Part shown: piece after piece, positions 24,870 through 34,046 of the stretch
How positions within the stretch are numbered: the stretch's first letter is position 1
Layout: the number at the start of each line of letters is the position of its first letter
From: Pseudomonas sp. LS-2
GTDB lineage: Bacteria; Pseudomonadota; Gammaproteobacteria; Pseudomonadales; Pseudomonadaceae
Reading direction: 5' to 3'
Assembly: GCF_003605735.1 (NCBI RefSeq)
Contig: NZ_QXTJ01000026.1
Location: forward strand, 124,803 to 164,353
Length of the DNA: 39,551 bases
Program-made: the position numbers and the translations under genes
The notes under the pieces: generated by a model
The model's input: the letters and a program-made list of their open reading frames with translations, nothing else
Told to the model about the DNA's origin: nothing
Database searches by the model: none

Positions 24870-25908
24870 GTTGAGTTTCCTTGATCTGAGAATTTAGAGA
24901 GAGGCCCTGATAGCGGCCCAAATGGATGCTGACCTTATGGCAGTGAGACTGGCCCTGGCACTTGGGCCGCAGTACGGCGGTCATGCCCAGCAGCACGGCC
25001 GCATCGCCCAATGCTGGCAACGGCAGGCGATCAACAGGCAGCGACAACTGGAGCCTTGCGGTGCAACGCCAGCCCAGGTAAACCCTGAGCAGCACCTGCA
25101 AATCACCGTGAAGCTGCCCGCCGGGGAACCAGCCACGGGTTTCGTCTGCGTCATCGGTGAAGAGGTCGAGCAACAGCTGGCTGTTGGCATCCCGCGCAAC
25201 GCTGCCCAGCGGCGTGCCTTGGGACAGGCTGACCGGATTGCCGGGCGACAGACGCGCCGGCGGATTCAGGGGAATCTTTCGCGGCCAATGGGGCGTGACC
25301 CGGGCCTGGGTATTCGGCGCCAGCAGCCTGACCAGCGCGACGACGCCTTCTGCATTGCGCGTCGGCAAGCGCATCACACCGAGCAGCGCGAGAAACCGCG
25401 ACATGGGAGTGGTGATCTTGCTCGCGGTACCGGGAATGCCAAGACCGACCAGGCCGAACAGGCATTGGGAGGTGGCATCCGTCCCGCCTTCTTCAAAGCT
25501 CACGGGGTAGGAATATTTGCGCCAGATGCGATAGAACTGGCTGAAAATCCGGTGATTGAAGAGGTCGAGAAACGCTTCCAGCGCCTCGTGCCCTTCACGG
25601 CGCTGAGCAATGTCATCCTGATATCCCGTCGGCAGCGGCGAATCGACCCCGTACAAACCAAGCAGCCGAGTGCGCACCGTCGGCGGGTGCCGATCATCGA
25701 TTGCACAGGGCTCGATGGCCCTCAACTCACTGGCCGGAAACCCCATGCCCCGGTCAGGCCGAAAGCGCACCGGATCGTCCTCGGGATGCTCGGTACTGCC
25801 CAGCAGCGGGCGTTCGGGCGCCGCCCTCTCCAGCAACTGGCAGAAGCGATAAAGCCCCGCCTGCGCCACCTGCCCTTCCATTTGCGCGAGAAATCGCGAA
25901 ACGGTCAT
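24850..25908 (-). CDS. tssG: type VI secretion baseplate subunit TssG
   Basis: T6SS baseplate protein that binds TssF (ImpH/VasB family). The 352 residues are within the family range. Family features are the N-terminal RFLAQMEGQVAQAGLYRFCQLLER, VRFRPDRGMGFPASEL, LGLYGVDSPLPTGYQDDI, the FNHRIFSQFYRIWRKYSY segment, and GRYQGLSLNS near the C-terminus. Start ATG 25908 overlaps the tssF stop (ATGA), which selects it over in-frame upstream starts inside tssF. Confidence 0.93.
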   Translation of the reverse strand: MTVSRFLAQMEGQVAQAGLYRFCQLLERAAPERPLLGSTEHPEDDPVRFRPDRGMGFPASELRAIEPCAIDDRHPPTVRTRLLGLYGVDSPLPTGYQDDIAQRREGHEALEAFLDLFNHRIFSQFYRIWRKYSYPVSFEEGGTDATSQCLFGLVGLGIPGTASKITTPMSRFLALLGVMRLPTRNAEGVVALVRLLAPNTQARVTPHWPRKIPLNPPARLSPGNPVSLSQGTPLGSVARDANSQLLLDLFTDDADETRGWFPGGQLHGDLQVLLRVYLGWRCTARLQLSLPVDRLPLPALGDAAVLLGMTAVLRPKCQGQSHCHKVSIHLGRYQGLSLNSQIKETQHACIRP

Positions 25909-27674
25909 CCGGGAATCCGCTGACTGTGGTTTTCGTCCCATCGCAGGCACTTCCCGGTCGGTTGAAGAACCAGCGTGAGCTGGGTGAACAGATGGATGTC
26001 GGCATACAGGGCAAAGAACCGGTTGAGCATTTCACCGAACAGGTGGACATCGCCCCCACCGGCAAAACCGTCGGTGTCCAGCGTGACTTCTATGTCGACC
26101 CCGCGCAGTAGGAAGCCCCGCTCGAAGCGCTGAAGCAGGTGATGGCGAACCTCGACGATGGCCTCCAGGCGTCGCCGGTTCATTTCACTGCCCGTCCAGT
26201 CGTACAACGCCAGCGTGCCGCGCAGCACTTCGGCGTTGTCGAGCATCGGCAGAAAATTCGACCCCAGGTGGCTGAGCACCCGCCAGTGAAAGCGGTCGCG
26301 GTTCGGCGGATAACACGGCAAGGTCGGCGCGCACAGGTTGCGCACTCGCATCCCTGCCTGGGAGGACGACACAAGGGTGTCGAGCACCGTGCTTTGCAGT
26401 GCCTTGCGGGGCAATTGTCCGTTGGTGCCGGTCAGTGTCAGCGACATGCGCTCGCCCGCAAGTGCGTCATGCTGTTCGAACCCCTCGCCACCGAGAATCA
26501 ACCAGGTGTCGTGCAGCCCGTTCGGGCCGCGCTTGAGCCGCGTGTGGAAATAGCGCTCGGGCGCATCGTCGCGCAGCATCCCGCCCTTGTGCCGGAAACT
26601 GGTGAACGGGACGTACTCCTTGCGGCCCGAACGTGTACTGGCGGTGACCTGATCCACCGAATAGATTTCGATATGTCCATCCTGCAAGCGCATCGGCCGC
26701 AACAGATAGTCGCTCTGCAACGGATCGGGCGTCAGGGGATCGGCCTCCAGCGCAAACAGGTTGATCACCGGCACCGCGTGCAGACGAACGTGCTCGGCGC
26801 TCGGCGTGAACCCATGGGACCAGGGTCCATCCAGCACCACGTCGAGTTCGAAGCCGCCCGCGCCGGGCGTCAGCTCCACTTGCTCAAGCCCGCGCAGGGT
26901 CAAGAACATGAACTTCTCGGGGAAGGTGAAATACTCCAGCAGTAGCTGATAACCGCTGAACGCGCTGTCGTCCGGTGCCCATAGACAGTCGTCCCGGCTG
27001 AACCCCCTTGCACCGAAATACCCGTCCAGCGGTTGCCGCTCGCGCGCTCCCGGCGTGCGCACGTACAAGGCTTTCGCCTTCTGAGTGAATACGTGATGCA
27101 GCGCATTGGCGATGGCCGGATCGGCATTCAGATACAGGGGGATGGCGCTCAGGTCGAGCGGCACTGAATCGCTCAACGCGTGGCAGGAAAACGCCAGTCG
27201 AATGACCGCGCGACCGTCCGCTTCGTGAGCCAGACGCACGGTATCCAGCGTCAGCGGCCGCAGGGTCAGGTCCTGAGTCGTGGTGTAGCGGCAGCGCGTG
27301 CGCTGTGGGCCGATGGGTTGCGAAAGGATTTCGAAGCCCTTGCCGATGTGTTCGACCTGTTTCATCACACCCGATTCAGACGCGAATTCGACGACCGACA
27401 GCGAAGGGCTGGTGCGCAGGTAATGCGGCCACAACAGGCCCACCAGCCCCCCGGTCAGCTCCGGCAGATCGTCGTCGAGCTTTTCCCGCAGGCGCCCCAT
27501 CAAGAAGGCGAACCCCTCGAACAAGCGCTCGACGTAGGGGTCGTGTGCGCCGGGTTTGTCCAGGCCCAGGGCGGCTGCGCGGTCGGGAAACGCCTCGGCG
27601 AACTCCTTCCCCGCCTCGCGCAGGTAACGCATTTCGGCTTCGAAGTAGCGCAGTGTCAGGTTGTCCATGTCCAT
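25905..27674 (-). CDS. tssF: type VI secretion baseplate subunit TssF
   Basis: Large baseplate wedge protein (ImpG/VasA family), 589 residues, which is usual. The start of the family is clear: LRYFEAEMRYLREAGKEFAE, FPDRAAALGL, DPYVERLFEGFAFLMGRLREKLDDDLPELTGGLVGLLWPHYLR in consecutive blocks. The middle FPEKFMFLTLRGLEQVEL and the C-terminal FAGGGDVHLFGEMLNRFFALY are also conserved. The start ATG 27674 has AGGA 8 bases upstream; ATG 27668 is an alternative. It follows tssA after 24 bases, the only junction between T6SS genes here with a real gap apart from those around the immunity gene, tap and tssJ. Confidence 0.94.
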   Translation of the reverse strand: MDMDNLTLRYFEAEMRYLREAGKEFAEAFPDRAAALGLDKPGAHDPYVERLFEGFAFLMGRLREKLDDDLPELTGGLVGLLWPHYLRTSPSLSVVEFASESGVMKQVEHIGKGFEILSQPIGPQRTRCRYTTTQDLTLRPLTLDTVRLAHEADGRAVIRLAFSCHALSDSVPLDLSAIPLYLNADPAIANALHHVFTQKAKALYVRTPGARERQPLDGYFGARGFSRDDCLWAPDDSAFSGYQLLLEYFTFPEKFMFLTLRGLEQVELTPGAGGFELDVVLDGPWSHGFTPSAEHVRLHAVPVINLFALEADPLTPDPLQSDYLLRPMRLQDGHIEIYSVDQVTASTRSGRKEYVPFTSFRHKGGMLRDDAPERYFHTRLKRGPNGLHDTWLILGGEGFEQHDALAGERMSLTLTGTNGQLPRKALQSTVLDTLVSSSQAGMRVRNLCAPTLPCYPPNRDRFHWRVLSHLGSNFLPMLDNAEVLRGTLALYDWTGSEMNRRRLEAIVEVRHHLLQRFERGFLLRGVDIEVTLDTDGFAGGGDVHLFGEMLNRFFALYADIHLFTQLTLVLQPTGKCLRWDENHSQRIPG

Positions 27675-27698
27675 AGCAATTTTCCTGTTGAATGAGGG

Positions 27699-29282
27699 CT
27701 AGCCGCACAACCGCGCGGCACGTATCGGGTCCATCGCCACCAGCGCCGCCAGCAACGGCTCCATGCGGTCGTTCAGGGCGGATTTGTCAGCGGCACTTCG
27801 CTGGGCCTTCAACCGCAGCAGGGTGAGCAAGCGTGCCTTGACCTCGAAATGCAGTTCGGGCTCCCATCCGCGCAGCTCATGGTGTTGCGCCGTGAGGTCC
27901 AGCTCCCCCAGCAGATGCAGCGCCAGATCGCCTTTGCCGGCGTGTTCGGCCACCCGCGCCATCAATAGCCGCAGCAACCAGTGCTGCCTGCCAGCGCGTA
28001 TCTCGGGACGCCCGGCCAGCCACGCCAGCGCATGCTCGACGCCTTTGCTGTCGGCCATGGCCCGGGCCTCGCTTTCCAGCGACAGCACCTCGACGTCACG
28101 GGTGGCAATCGCCGAAGGTGTGGGCATCCCGTGCGACACCCCACTGCCCTGAACCTGCCGCGCGATCCATTCCCGTGTGGTCTCATCCGCGAACGGACTG
28201 CCGTCGCTCCAGCGCAACTCTTCAAGCCCCGGCAGACGTTCGAGGAACATGCTCAGGTCCCGCGTGGCGATGTCGGCCCAGGTGTCGTGGGGTGCGGATT
28301 GGCGGCTCAGCGCCTGAACCAGGAACCACTGCAGGTCCAGCCAGAGATGGTGGGTGCTCTCGGCGAAGATCCGTTCGACCTGATCGAGCAACTCGCTCCA
28401 ACTCTGCTGCAGGTACAGACGTTTGAGCTGGGCACGGTATTCGCTGCGGGGCGGCGCCAGACGGGTATTACCGCTGGCATCCTCGGGCGGCGCCTGATGG
28501 ATCGTGTCCCAGCGCAGACTCTTCATCAGACGATGCCCGGCCAGCCAGCCATGGGGTTGCTCGCGCAGGTATCCGGCCAGGACTCGGCCGTTGTCCAGCA
28601 GGTCGCGAGCCGACTTGACCGCACTGGCGACAGGCGCCGCACCCTGGCCGGTGGTTTCGTGACTGGCGCTGTGCGGCGCCCCGTCGCCAGTGGTCTTGAT
28701 CGACGTTGCCAGGCGGCTTGCCAGCGCCGCATGCAGCGCCCCGAGATCCGCTCGCTGCTCGGCCGGCAAGCCATCAAGGCCGTGGGTCAGCCAGACCAGC
28801 GACGCCACGGTTCGCTCGGCGTCGGGCCGGACCACTTCGGGATGCAGGGATAGACTGTCCAGCACCTTGCTGCTGGCCAGCCACTCCATTGCCATTTTTC
28901 GGCTGTTCGGCCGTGCGGGCAGTAGCTCGGTGCCGAAGCGCTCAACCATCGCCGCCAGCAGGTTCAGACCGTCTGCCAGTCCCGCCTCGCCGTCGCGGTG
29001 CAGCCGCGCCCACAGGTAGTAGCTGGCGACGCGCACATCTTTGCAGGTCTGCTTGAGCAGCTTTTCTGCCAGGCGAATGACCTGATCGGTGTCTGCGGCG
29101 GATAACCGGTTGGCTTCCTCGCGCATGCGCTGGAAGTCATCGTCATAGCCCGGATCTTCGCCAACGGCAGACGCGGCGCTGATCGGTAACAACCACGACG
29201 TCCAGACCTCAGATCGGTCCCTGGCGATGGACAATCCGTCGCGCTCACCCAGACAAGTCGCTATCAATGCCGACAGACTCAT
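27699..29282 (-). CDS. tssA: type VI secretion protein TssA (VasJ-type, ImpA N-terminal domain)
   Basis: TssA coordinates baseplate docking and tube/sheath elongation. The ImpA-type N-terminal domain is at about residues 30-140, with GEDPGYDDDFQRMREEANRL, LLKQTCKDVRVASYYLWARL, GLADGLNLLAAMVERFGTELLP and a following Trp. The remaining 350 residues are helical and correspond to the long VasJ-like C-terminal part (e.g. LYLQQSWSELLDQVERIF, WLDLQWFLVQALSR, ELHFEVKARLLTLLR). The total of 527 residues places it among the long TssA forms. The start overlaps the tssM stop as ATGA. Confidence 0.9.
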   Translation of the reverse strand: MSLSALIATCLGERDGLSIARDRSEVWTSWLLPISAASAVGEDPGYDDDFQRMREEANRLSAADTDQVIRLAEKLLKQTCKDVRVASYYLWARLHRDGEAGLADGLNLLAAMVERFGTELLPARPNSRKMAMEWLASSKVLDSLSLHPEVVRPDAERTVASLVWLTHGLDGLPAEQRADLGALHAALASRLATSIKTTGDGAPHSASHETTGQGAAPVASAVKSARDLLDNGRVLAGYLREQPHGWLAGHRLMKSLRWDTIHQAPPEDASGNTRLAPPRSEYRAQLKRLYLQQSWSELLDQVERIFAESTHHLWLDLQWFLVQALSRQSAPHDTWADIATRDLSMFLERLPGLEELRWSDGSPFADETTREWIARQVQGSGVSHGMPTPSAIATRDVEVLSLESEARAMADSKGVEHALAWLAGRPEIRAGRQHWLLRLLMARVAEHAGKGDLALHLLGELDLTAQHHELRGWEPELHFEVKARLLTLLRLKAQRSAADKSALNDRMEPLLAALVAMDPIRAARLCG

Positions 29283-32200
29283 GGGGCAACCTCATTTAGA
29301 GCAAGGGAGGGCCTCGCACTCGCGGTGGTGAGAAAAATCTGCTTGGGCAACGTGAAATCCCGCAACGTCAGCAAACTCATCGGCCCGGCCCCCAGCTCGG
29401 TGCGCAAGTGCCACAACAGGTTCAGGCCATCGGGCGCTTCGACCACCACCCGATATCGGCTGTCCCCGTCGTCCAGCGGCGTGATGCGGGCTTTCTCCAA
29501 AAGGCGGATCAAGCCCCAGGTCCCTTCGAAATCCCCGTACAACCGCGCACCGGTGTGCACGCTGGTCCAGGTCAGGCGCGCGCCGGGGTAGTCGGTGCTG
29601 CCGGGCCAGGCGAAACGCTGCCAGCTTTCCTTCTGGTTGAAGTACTCATGCCGCGCGCCGTTGAGCATGAAGGTGGTCTGCACCACATCGCGCACCGCCT
29701 TGCCGCGCAGTTCAAACGCCAGGCCCATGCCACCGTCGGTGTACAGCATGTCGGCCAGGTGGCTGAGTTGATTGATCGCCGCCAGAAACGCCGGATTGAT
29801 GCGCAACGCCTGTTTATGCCGGGGATCAGCGACCCAGCGGTTGCCGTCCTTGCGCAGCACGCCGCCCAGTTCGCGCTGCAAGAACTGCTCGATGCGTCCG
29901 GAGTCGGCGCGAATCATCTGGCCCAGCATCGGCAGTGACGCGTCACTGCCGGTGGCGGCGAAGGGATAGCGGCCGTTGAACGCCTCGTCCCAGTGCTCGA
30001 CGATCGACTGCTGCCATTGGCGATTGAGGCTGGACGCCGCCGGTTGCAGCACCTTTTGCCAGGCCTGCTCCAGCGGCTGCACGAACAGCGCCTGTCCGAC
30101 CCCGCGCAATGGTCCGCCGAGGCTCGCGGCGATCAAGCCGCCGTAGGCCTGGGCGTCGGTGAGGTCGATGCTCTTGTCCTGAAACACGGTCTGCGCCAGC
30201 GCCTGGGTCATGCCCTGCGGGTCGGGCGCGCTGCTGATCTGCTGCAACTTCAGGCGCACACGGGTGACCTGGGTCAGAAAGCCGTGCAGGTTCGGCCGTT
30301 GATCCTCGGTCCGGACTTGAGGATCCTTGCCGATCAATGTGAGCAGCGGCCCGAAGGTCGCGTCCAGCGGGCCCGGCAGCGCAGTGTCGAGAGCGGGGAT
30401 GTGGTCGAGCGGCGTGGTGTTTTTCAATGCGGCGTTTTTAAGCGATGTATCAAGCGGGCCAATGGACGCCGCCGTGCGTTGCCCCGCCTGTCCCTGCCAG
30501 GCGAGCGTGTTCATCAGGGCGATCAGCGGGGACTCGCGGGCGTCGCTGATCAGGGTCAGTTGATCGATCACCTGGCTCAGGCTGTCGGCTTTCTGCCAGC
30601 GCACACTGTTGAGAAAGCCCAGCCAGGCGGCGGCGTAATCCCGGAAATAGCGCTCGGTCAGCCGCGCCTTGAGGGCATCGGGCTTCAGCTCGGCGGCGAC
30701 GCCCGTGTGGTTGTCGCTGAGCACCCAGTCGATTTCCTCGCGACGGGCCTTGGCGATCTCGTCGATGGCCCCACGGATCTGCCCTTCCCACGCCTCGCGG
30801 GTAAACACCCCCGCCACGCTGCCCTCGCCAGACATCAGCGGCCACGGCGCGACCTCCCCCAGCATGTCCCGCAACCTCAAGGCCGGATGCTGCTGGCCGA
30901 CCGATCCCAGCGCCTGCCGATACAGCGCGTCCTCGCCGTTGCGCTGGGCCAGCAGCCCCAACAACCGCTGACGCACCTGCGTCACCCGTTGCGGATCGGT
31001 GCCGATGCGCCAGGTCGGATGGCGGCCCAACTGCTCGGCATAGAACTGCCAGAGCAAGGGCGAGACCTCCCGCCACACGCCCGGCGAAACCCCGTCACGG
31101 GAAGGCTCGGATTCTCCCAGCACCCGCGCCAGAAACACAGGCTCGGCCTGCTCCGGGCGAACCATCATCAGCCAGGCCTTCAACTGGTCGTAAGCCACGG
31201 AGGCGCTCGCGTTTTGCTCAGCGCTGCCCGCCGGCAGATCGACCCACGCCTGCAACTGACGCTGCAAATTATCCGCTGCATGGTCGCGCATCAGCCGGTT
31301 GTTGGCCGCCACGTACTGCGGCCACAACGTGTCGAGCAACGTGCGGTTCTGGCTCAGGCCCAACCGCTGATACCAAGGCCCGCCGTCACGCTCGCGCTGA
31401 TCCAGACGCCCCAGCTCGCGCACCCACTCGCTGAGGGACAGCAGTTGCCGGTCGGGGTCTTCAGAGGACTGCACCGCGAACAACGCGCGCTGCACTTGCG
31501 TGATCTGCGTGCTGTTGCTGTATCCGGACACCAGCAGGCCGACCAGACTGAGGGCCAGGACAGTGAGCGTCGCTGTTTGAGCGATGCGCATGGGCGCCCA
31601 GCCGATCCTGCGCGAAGCACTGCGGTCGCCGAGTACGCCATCCCAGACCGGATCGATGCTCCAGAAGCGGTCATTGATGTCATCACTCGGGGCCTTGCTC
31701 TTGGGGACCGGGAGGCTGAACCACAACCCCCGCAGCCGCACGTCTCGGGCCAGCTCACTGAACAACGGCTTCAGGACATGGTTCCAGCGGGGGATGATTT
31801 CTTCCTTCAATTCCCGAGACAGGCGATAGAGAAAGTCATGGCCCCTTTTCTCGTTGACCTGGCCCAGACCCATTTCACAGAGCGTCGGGATGTATCGCTC
31901 GAAGATTGCCTGCAATGCCTGTCCATTCATGCGCGACGGCAGCACGCAGCCCACCTGTTGCGACGGGCGATCATCCTGACTCCAGTCGCTTTGACACACC
32001 TGCCATACGTGCAACTTCATCTGCCAACGCTGCTCACGGGCAAGCCTGCGCAGATTGCGTATGGATTTGCCCATGGCAGGCGCATCCTTGCTCTGGGCGA
32101 CGTCAAGTGCCCAGACCACCTCGTCCAGCGGTTTCCAGCGCGTCACCTTGTGCCACAGCGGAACGGGCTTGGTCTGCGGCGCGAGCAGACTGCCGCCCCA

Positions 32201-32656
32201 CAGCAGCACCGTTCGCCGGGCTTCCAGCCATTGTTTTTGCTGGAGCCCCGGCGCCACGGCCTCGACCTGCGCGGGCTCGCCCATCACCAGCAGAAAGCGG
32301 ATCTTGTAGCGCCATAAAGGACCGTGACGGTCGCGCAGGTCCTGAATCAGGTCTGGCTCATTGTCCTTGGTTGACTCCGTGCTGAAGAGTGCAGGCACTG
32401 GTCGCGTGCTGAGCACCAGCTTGCGTATGCCGGACTGAACCCGGTGCCAGCTCAACAACGCCGTGGCACAGAGCACAATCCAGCACAGCACGCCCTTGAG
32501 TATCAGGTCCTGCCACGCTGCACGGTCGATGGCAGGCTTGCCGGCCCACAGCCACCAGAGCCCGCCGGCGATCACGATCAGAACAGCCACCGTGGCGGCC
32601 ATGAGTGCAACGATTCCCGGCATGGAGAAGCGGGTCATATCAATTTTTCGAGTCAT
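29279..32656 (-). CDS. tssM: type VI secretion membrane subunit TssM (IcmF family)
   Basis: Inner-membrane core of the T6SS trans-envelope complex. ATG 32656 overlaps the preceding stop (ATGA) and gives 1125 residues. Two N-terminal hydrophobic helices (about 13-35 and 48-66, e.g. LMAATVAVLIVIAGGLWWLW) are followed by the cytoplasmic domain, and a third (ATLTVLALSLVGLLVSGY, about 365-385) leads to the long periplasmic part. The periplasmic domain ends with the TssJ-binding region, where the ImcF/TssM C-terminal features FAWPGSTDYPGARLTW and GDFEGTWGLIRLLEKA are seen. In place of a Walker A loop, the cytoplasmic domain reads FLLVMGEPAQVEAVAPG: no GK(S/T) is present, so nucleotide binding is unlikely. 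TssM proteins both with and without this loop are known. Confidence 0.93.
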   Translation of the reverse strand: MTRKIDMTRFSMPGIVALMAATVAVLIVIAGGLWWLWAGKPAIDRAAWQDLILKGVLCWIVLCATALLSWHRVQSGIRKLVLSTRPVPALFSTESTKDNEPDLIQDLRDRHGPLWRYKIRFLLVMGEPAQVEAVAPGLQQKQWLEARRTVLLWGGSLLAPQTKPVPLWHKVTRWKPLDEVVWALDVAQSKDAPAMGKSIRNLRRLAREQRWQMKLHVWQVCQSDWSQDDRPSQQVGCVLPSRMNGQALQAIFERYIPTLCEMGLGQVNEKRGHDFLYRLSRELKEEIIPRWNHVLKPLFSELARDVRLRGLWFSLPVPKSKAPSDDINDRFWSIDPVWDGVLGDRSASRRIGWAPMRIAQTATLTVLALSLVGLLVSGYSNSTQITQVQRALFAVQSSEDPDRQLLSLSEWVRELGRLDQRERDGGPWYQRLGLSQNRTLLDTLWPQYVAANNRLMRDHAADNLQRQLQAWVDLPAGSAEQNASASVAYDQLKAWLMMVRPEQAEPVFLARVLGESEPSRDGVSPGVWREVSPLLWQFYAEQLGRHPTWRIGTDPQRVTQVRQRLLGLLAQRNGEDALYRQALGSVGQQHPALRLRDMLGEVAPWPLMSGEGSVAGVFTREAWEGQIRGAIDEIAKARREEIDWVLSDNHTGVAAELKPDALKARLTERYFRDYAAAWLGFLNSVRWQKADSLSQVIDQLTLISDARESPLIALMNTLAWQGQAGQRTAASIGPLDTSLKNAALKNTTPLDHIPALDTALPGPLDATFGPLLTLIGKDPQVRTEDQRPNLHGFLTQVTRVRLKLQQISSAPDPQGMTQALAQTVFQDKSIDLTDAQAYGGLIAASLGGPLRGVGQALFVQPLEQAWQKVLQPAASSLNRQWQQSIVEHWDEAFNGRYPFAATGSDASLPMLGQMIRADSGRIEQFLQRELGGVLRKDGNRWVADPRHKQALRINPAFLAAINQLSHLADMLYTDGGMGLAFELRGKAVRDVVQTTFMLNGARHEYFNQKESWQRFAWPGSTDYPGARLTWTSVHTGARLYGDFEGTWGLIRLLEKARITPLDDGDSRYRVVVEAPDGLNLLWHLRTELGAGPMSLLTLRDFTLPKQIFLTTASARPSLALNEVAP

Positions 32657-33792
32657 GGGATGTTCACGATTCCAAGGGCAAGCGTGTGGTGGGGATCTGC
32701 AGCGAGCCAGCTGCAAGGCACCCCTTGTTGAGCGACGTGCATGGCGGCGAGGGTCAGGGCCACCGGGCCCTGCAAGCCGGGCAACGCGCCGAAATGGGCA
32801 TCTTGCCCCTGCGTGTCGAGGTTCCAGCCACAGGCCGGCAGATCGGGCATGTCGGGTTGCGCGAACGACACGCACGCCGCTGTCGGCGCGGTCAGTCCGG
32901 CTTGTTGCATCGCTCGCTCGGCCACGGCCGCCAACGGATCGGCACCGGCGTCATACCACTCTCCTCGACAGACACGCACTCCGCCGCTGGGGGCCATCAC
33001 CCACAGAAATGCGGCCTCGCCGGCAGGCACCGGACTGCCCTCGATAATCGCTGTGGACTGACAACCGGCGCAGAGCACACGGCTGTCGGCGGCGGCGCCC
33101 TGCATCGAGTCGATGATCGAATCAAGGGTGTCGATGCCGCGAAAAAGCTCGGGGCGTTCGGGCAGCACGAGCGTCGGCTCGCTCTGTGTGGCCTGCGCCG
33201 CGAAGGCCGTCCAGCTCGACATCGAGCCCTGCCAGTAGCAACTCTGCGGGGCGAGCGCGGCGGCTTGTCGTTGCACATGCCACTGCAATGCGAGCAGCAC
33301 CGCCAGTTGCCGTTCGCGCTCCTGCACGTCATCACCGTGTACCTGAGGGTGGCGAACGGCGGCGCCTTGACCCGACGCATTCGATACAGCCGGTTTGTGC
33401 TCATCCCACCTGATGTCGGTAGCGACTTGGGGCGCGCTGCAGGACGGGGCCAGCAACACCCTCTCGACCAGCGAGGCACCTGTGCGGTGTTCGTCCCACC
33501 ATTGACGGGTTATCCGGTCTGCGGTTTCGCTGTAGCAGGCAGCGTTGTCTCGATTGAGCTGGTAGGTCAGCGCCCTCGCCAGGAAACAGAACGCCCACAG
33601 CACCGCCACGCCCCCCGCCACGGGGAAGCCCTGGAAAAGCACGGCCTGGACGACCTTTTCCGAGGACGACAGACTCCAGATACAAAGCAAGGCCCCCAGA
33701 ACGGCGAAGAACACCAATCCCGCCGCCCACCATCGTTTATACACAGGCGCGGGCTGGAGGGGATACGGCGCATAGTGCGGTGCCGGTTTCAT
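32653..33792 (-). CDS. unrecognised inner-membrane protein of the T6SS operon (379 aa)
   Basis: I do not recognise the family. The start ATG 33792 overlaps the PAAR stop (ATGA) and its own stop overlaps the tssM start (ATGA), so it is coupled to both. After a Pro/Tyr-rich cytoplasmic start come two hydrophobic helices (RWWAAGLVFFAVLGALLCIW at about 20-39, and FPVAGGVAVLWAFCFLARAL at about 55-75) with a short loop. The remaining 300 residues are soluble and contain several Trp and Cys residues (VLCAGCQS). The C-terminal part, ADPLAAVAERAMQQAGL and later LPGLQGPVALTLAAMHVAQQG then SWLAADPH, has the alternating pattern of a thiolase-like alpha/beta fold; this is only an impression. It may be an accessory part of the membrane complex, or a PAAR-linked factor. 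Confidence 0.75.
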   Translation of the reverse strand: MKPAPHYAPYPLQPAPVYKRWWAAGLVFFAVLGALLCIWSLSSSEKVVQAVLFQGFPVAGGVAVLWAFCFLARALTYQLNRDNAACYSETADRITRQWWDEHRTGASLVERVLLAPSCSAPQVATDIRWDEHKPAVSNASGQGAAVRHPQVHGDDVQERERQLAVLLALQWHVQRQAAALAPQSCYWQGSMSSWTAFAAQATQSEPTLVLPERPELFRGIDTLDSIIDSMQGAAADSRVLCAGCQSTAIIEGSPVPAGEAAFLWVMAPSGGVRVCRGEWYDAGADPLAAVAERAMQQAGLTAPTAACVSFAQPDMPDLPACGWNLDTQGQDAHFGALPGLQGPVALTLAAMHVAQQGVPCSWLAADPHHTLALGIVNIP

Positions 33793-34046
33793 GACCCCAC
33801 CTGCGTGTCCGGCATGGAACTGACCAACGTACAGCCGCACGCGCAACGATGCCCATGCAGTGCCACCGGGCGATTGTCGAACTGCAGCAGATCGCAACCT
33901 TCGGCGATCTGCGTGCGACCATGGGAGCTGCACAAAGCGGCGTCGCCCTTGCATGCGATGGGCCGGCCCTCGGACAAATAATGACCTTCCAGCACCGCAC
34001 CACCGTGCTCGAGCAGTGCGTCGCCCTTTCGAACAATGGGTTTCAT
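33789..34046 (-). CDS. PAAR-repeat protein (T6SS spike tip, 85 aa)
   Basis: A small PAAR protein that would cap the VgrG trimer as a sharp, metal-containing tip. The start KPIVRKGDALLEHGG, then GRPIACKGDAALCSSHGRTQIAEG and RPVALHGHRCACGCTLVSS, give three beta repeats ending with the His-His-Cys ligands expected to hold a zinc ion (His in SSHG, His in ALHGHRCACG and a nearby Cys). There is no effector extension. The start ATG 34046 and the stop both form ATGA overlaps with the neighbouring genes, which fixes the frame limits. Confidence 0.9.
   Translation of the reverse strand: MKPIVRKGDALLEHGGAVLEGHYLSEGRPIACKGDAALCSSHGRTQIAEGCDLLQFDNRPVALHGHRCACGCTLVSSMPDTQVGS

Noticed and set aside
29993..32317. 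774-codon plus-strand frame opposite tssM
   Set aside because: A long antisense frame caused by high GC; no family motif, and tssM on the other strand is certain.
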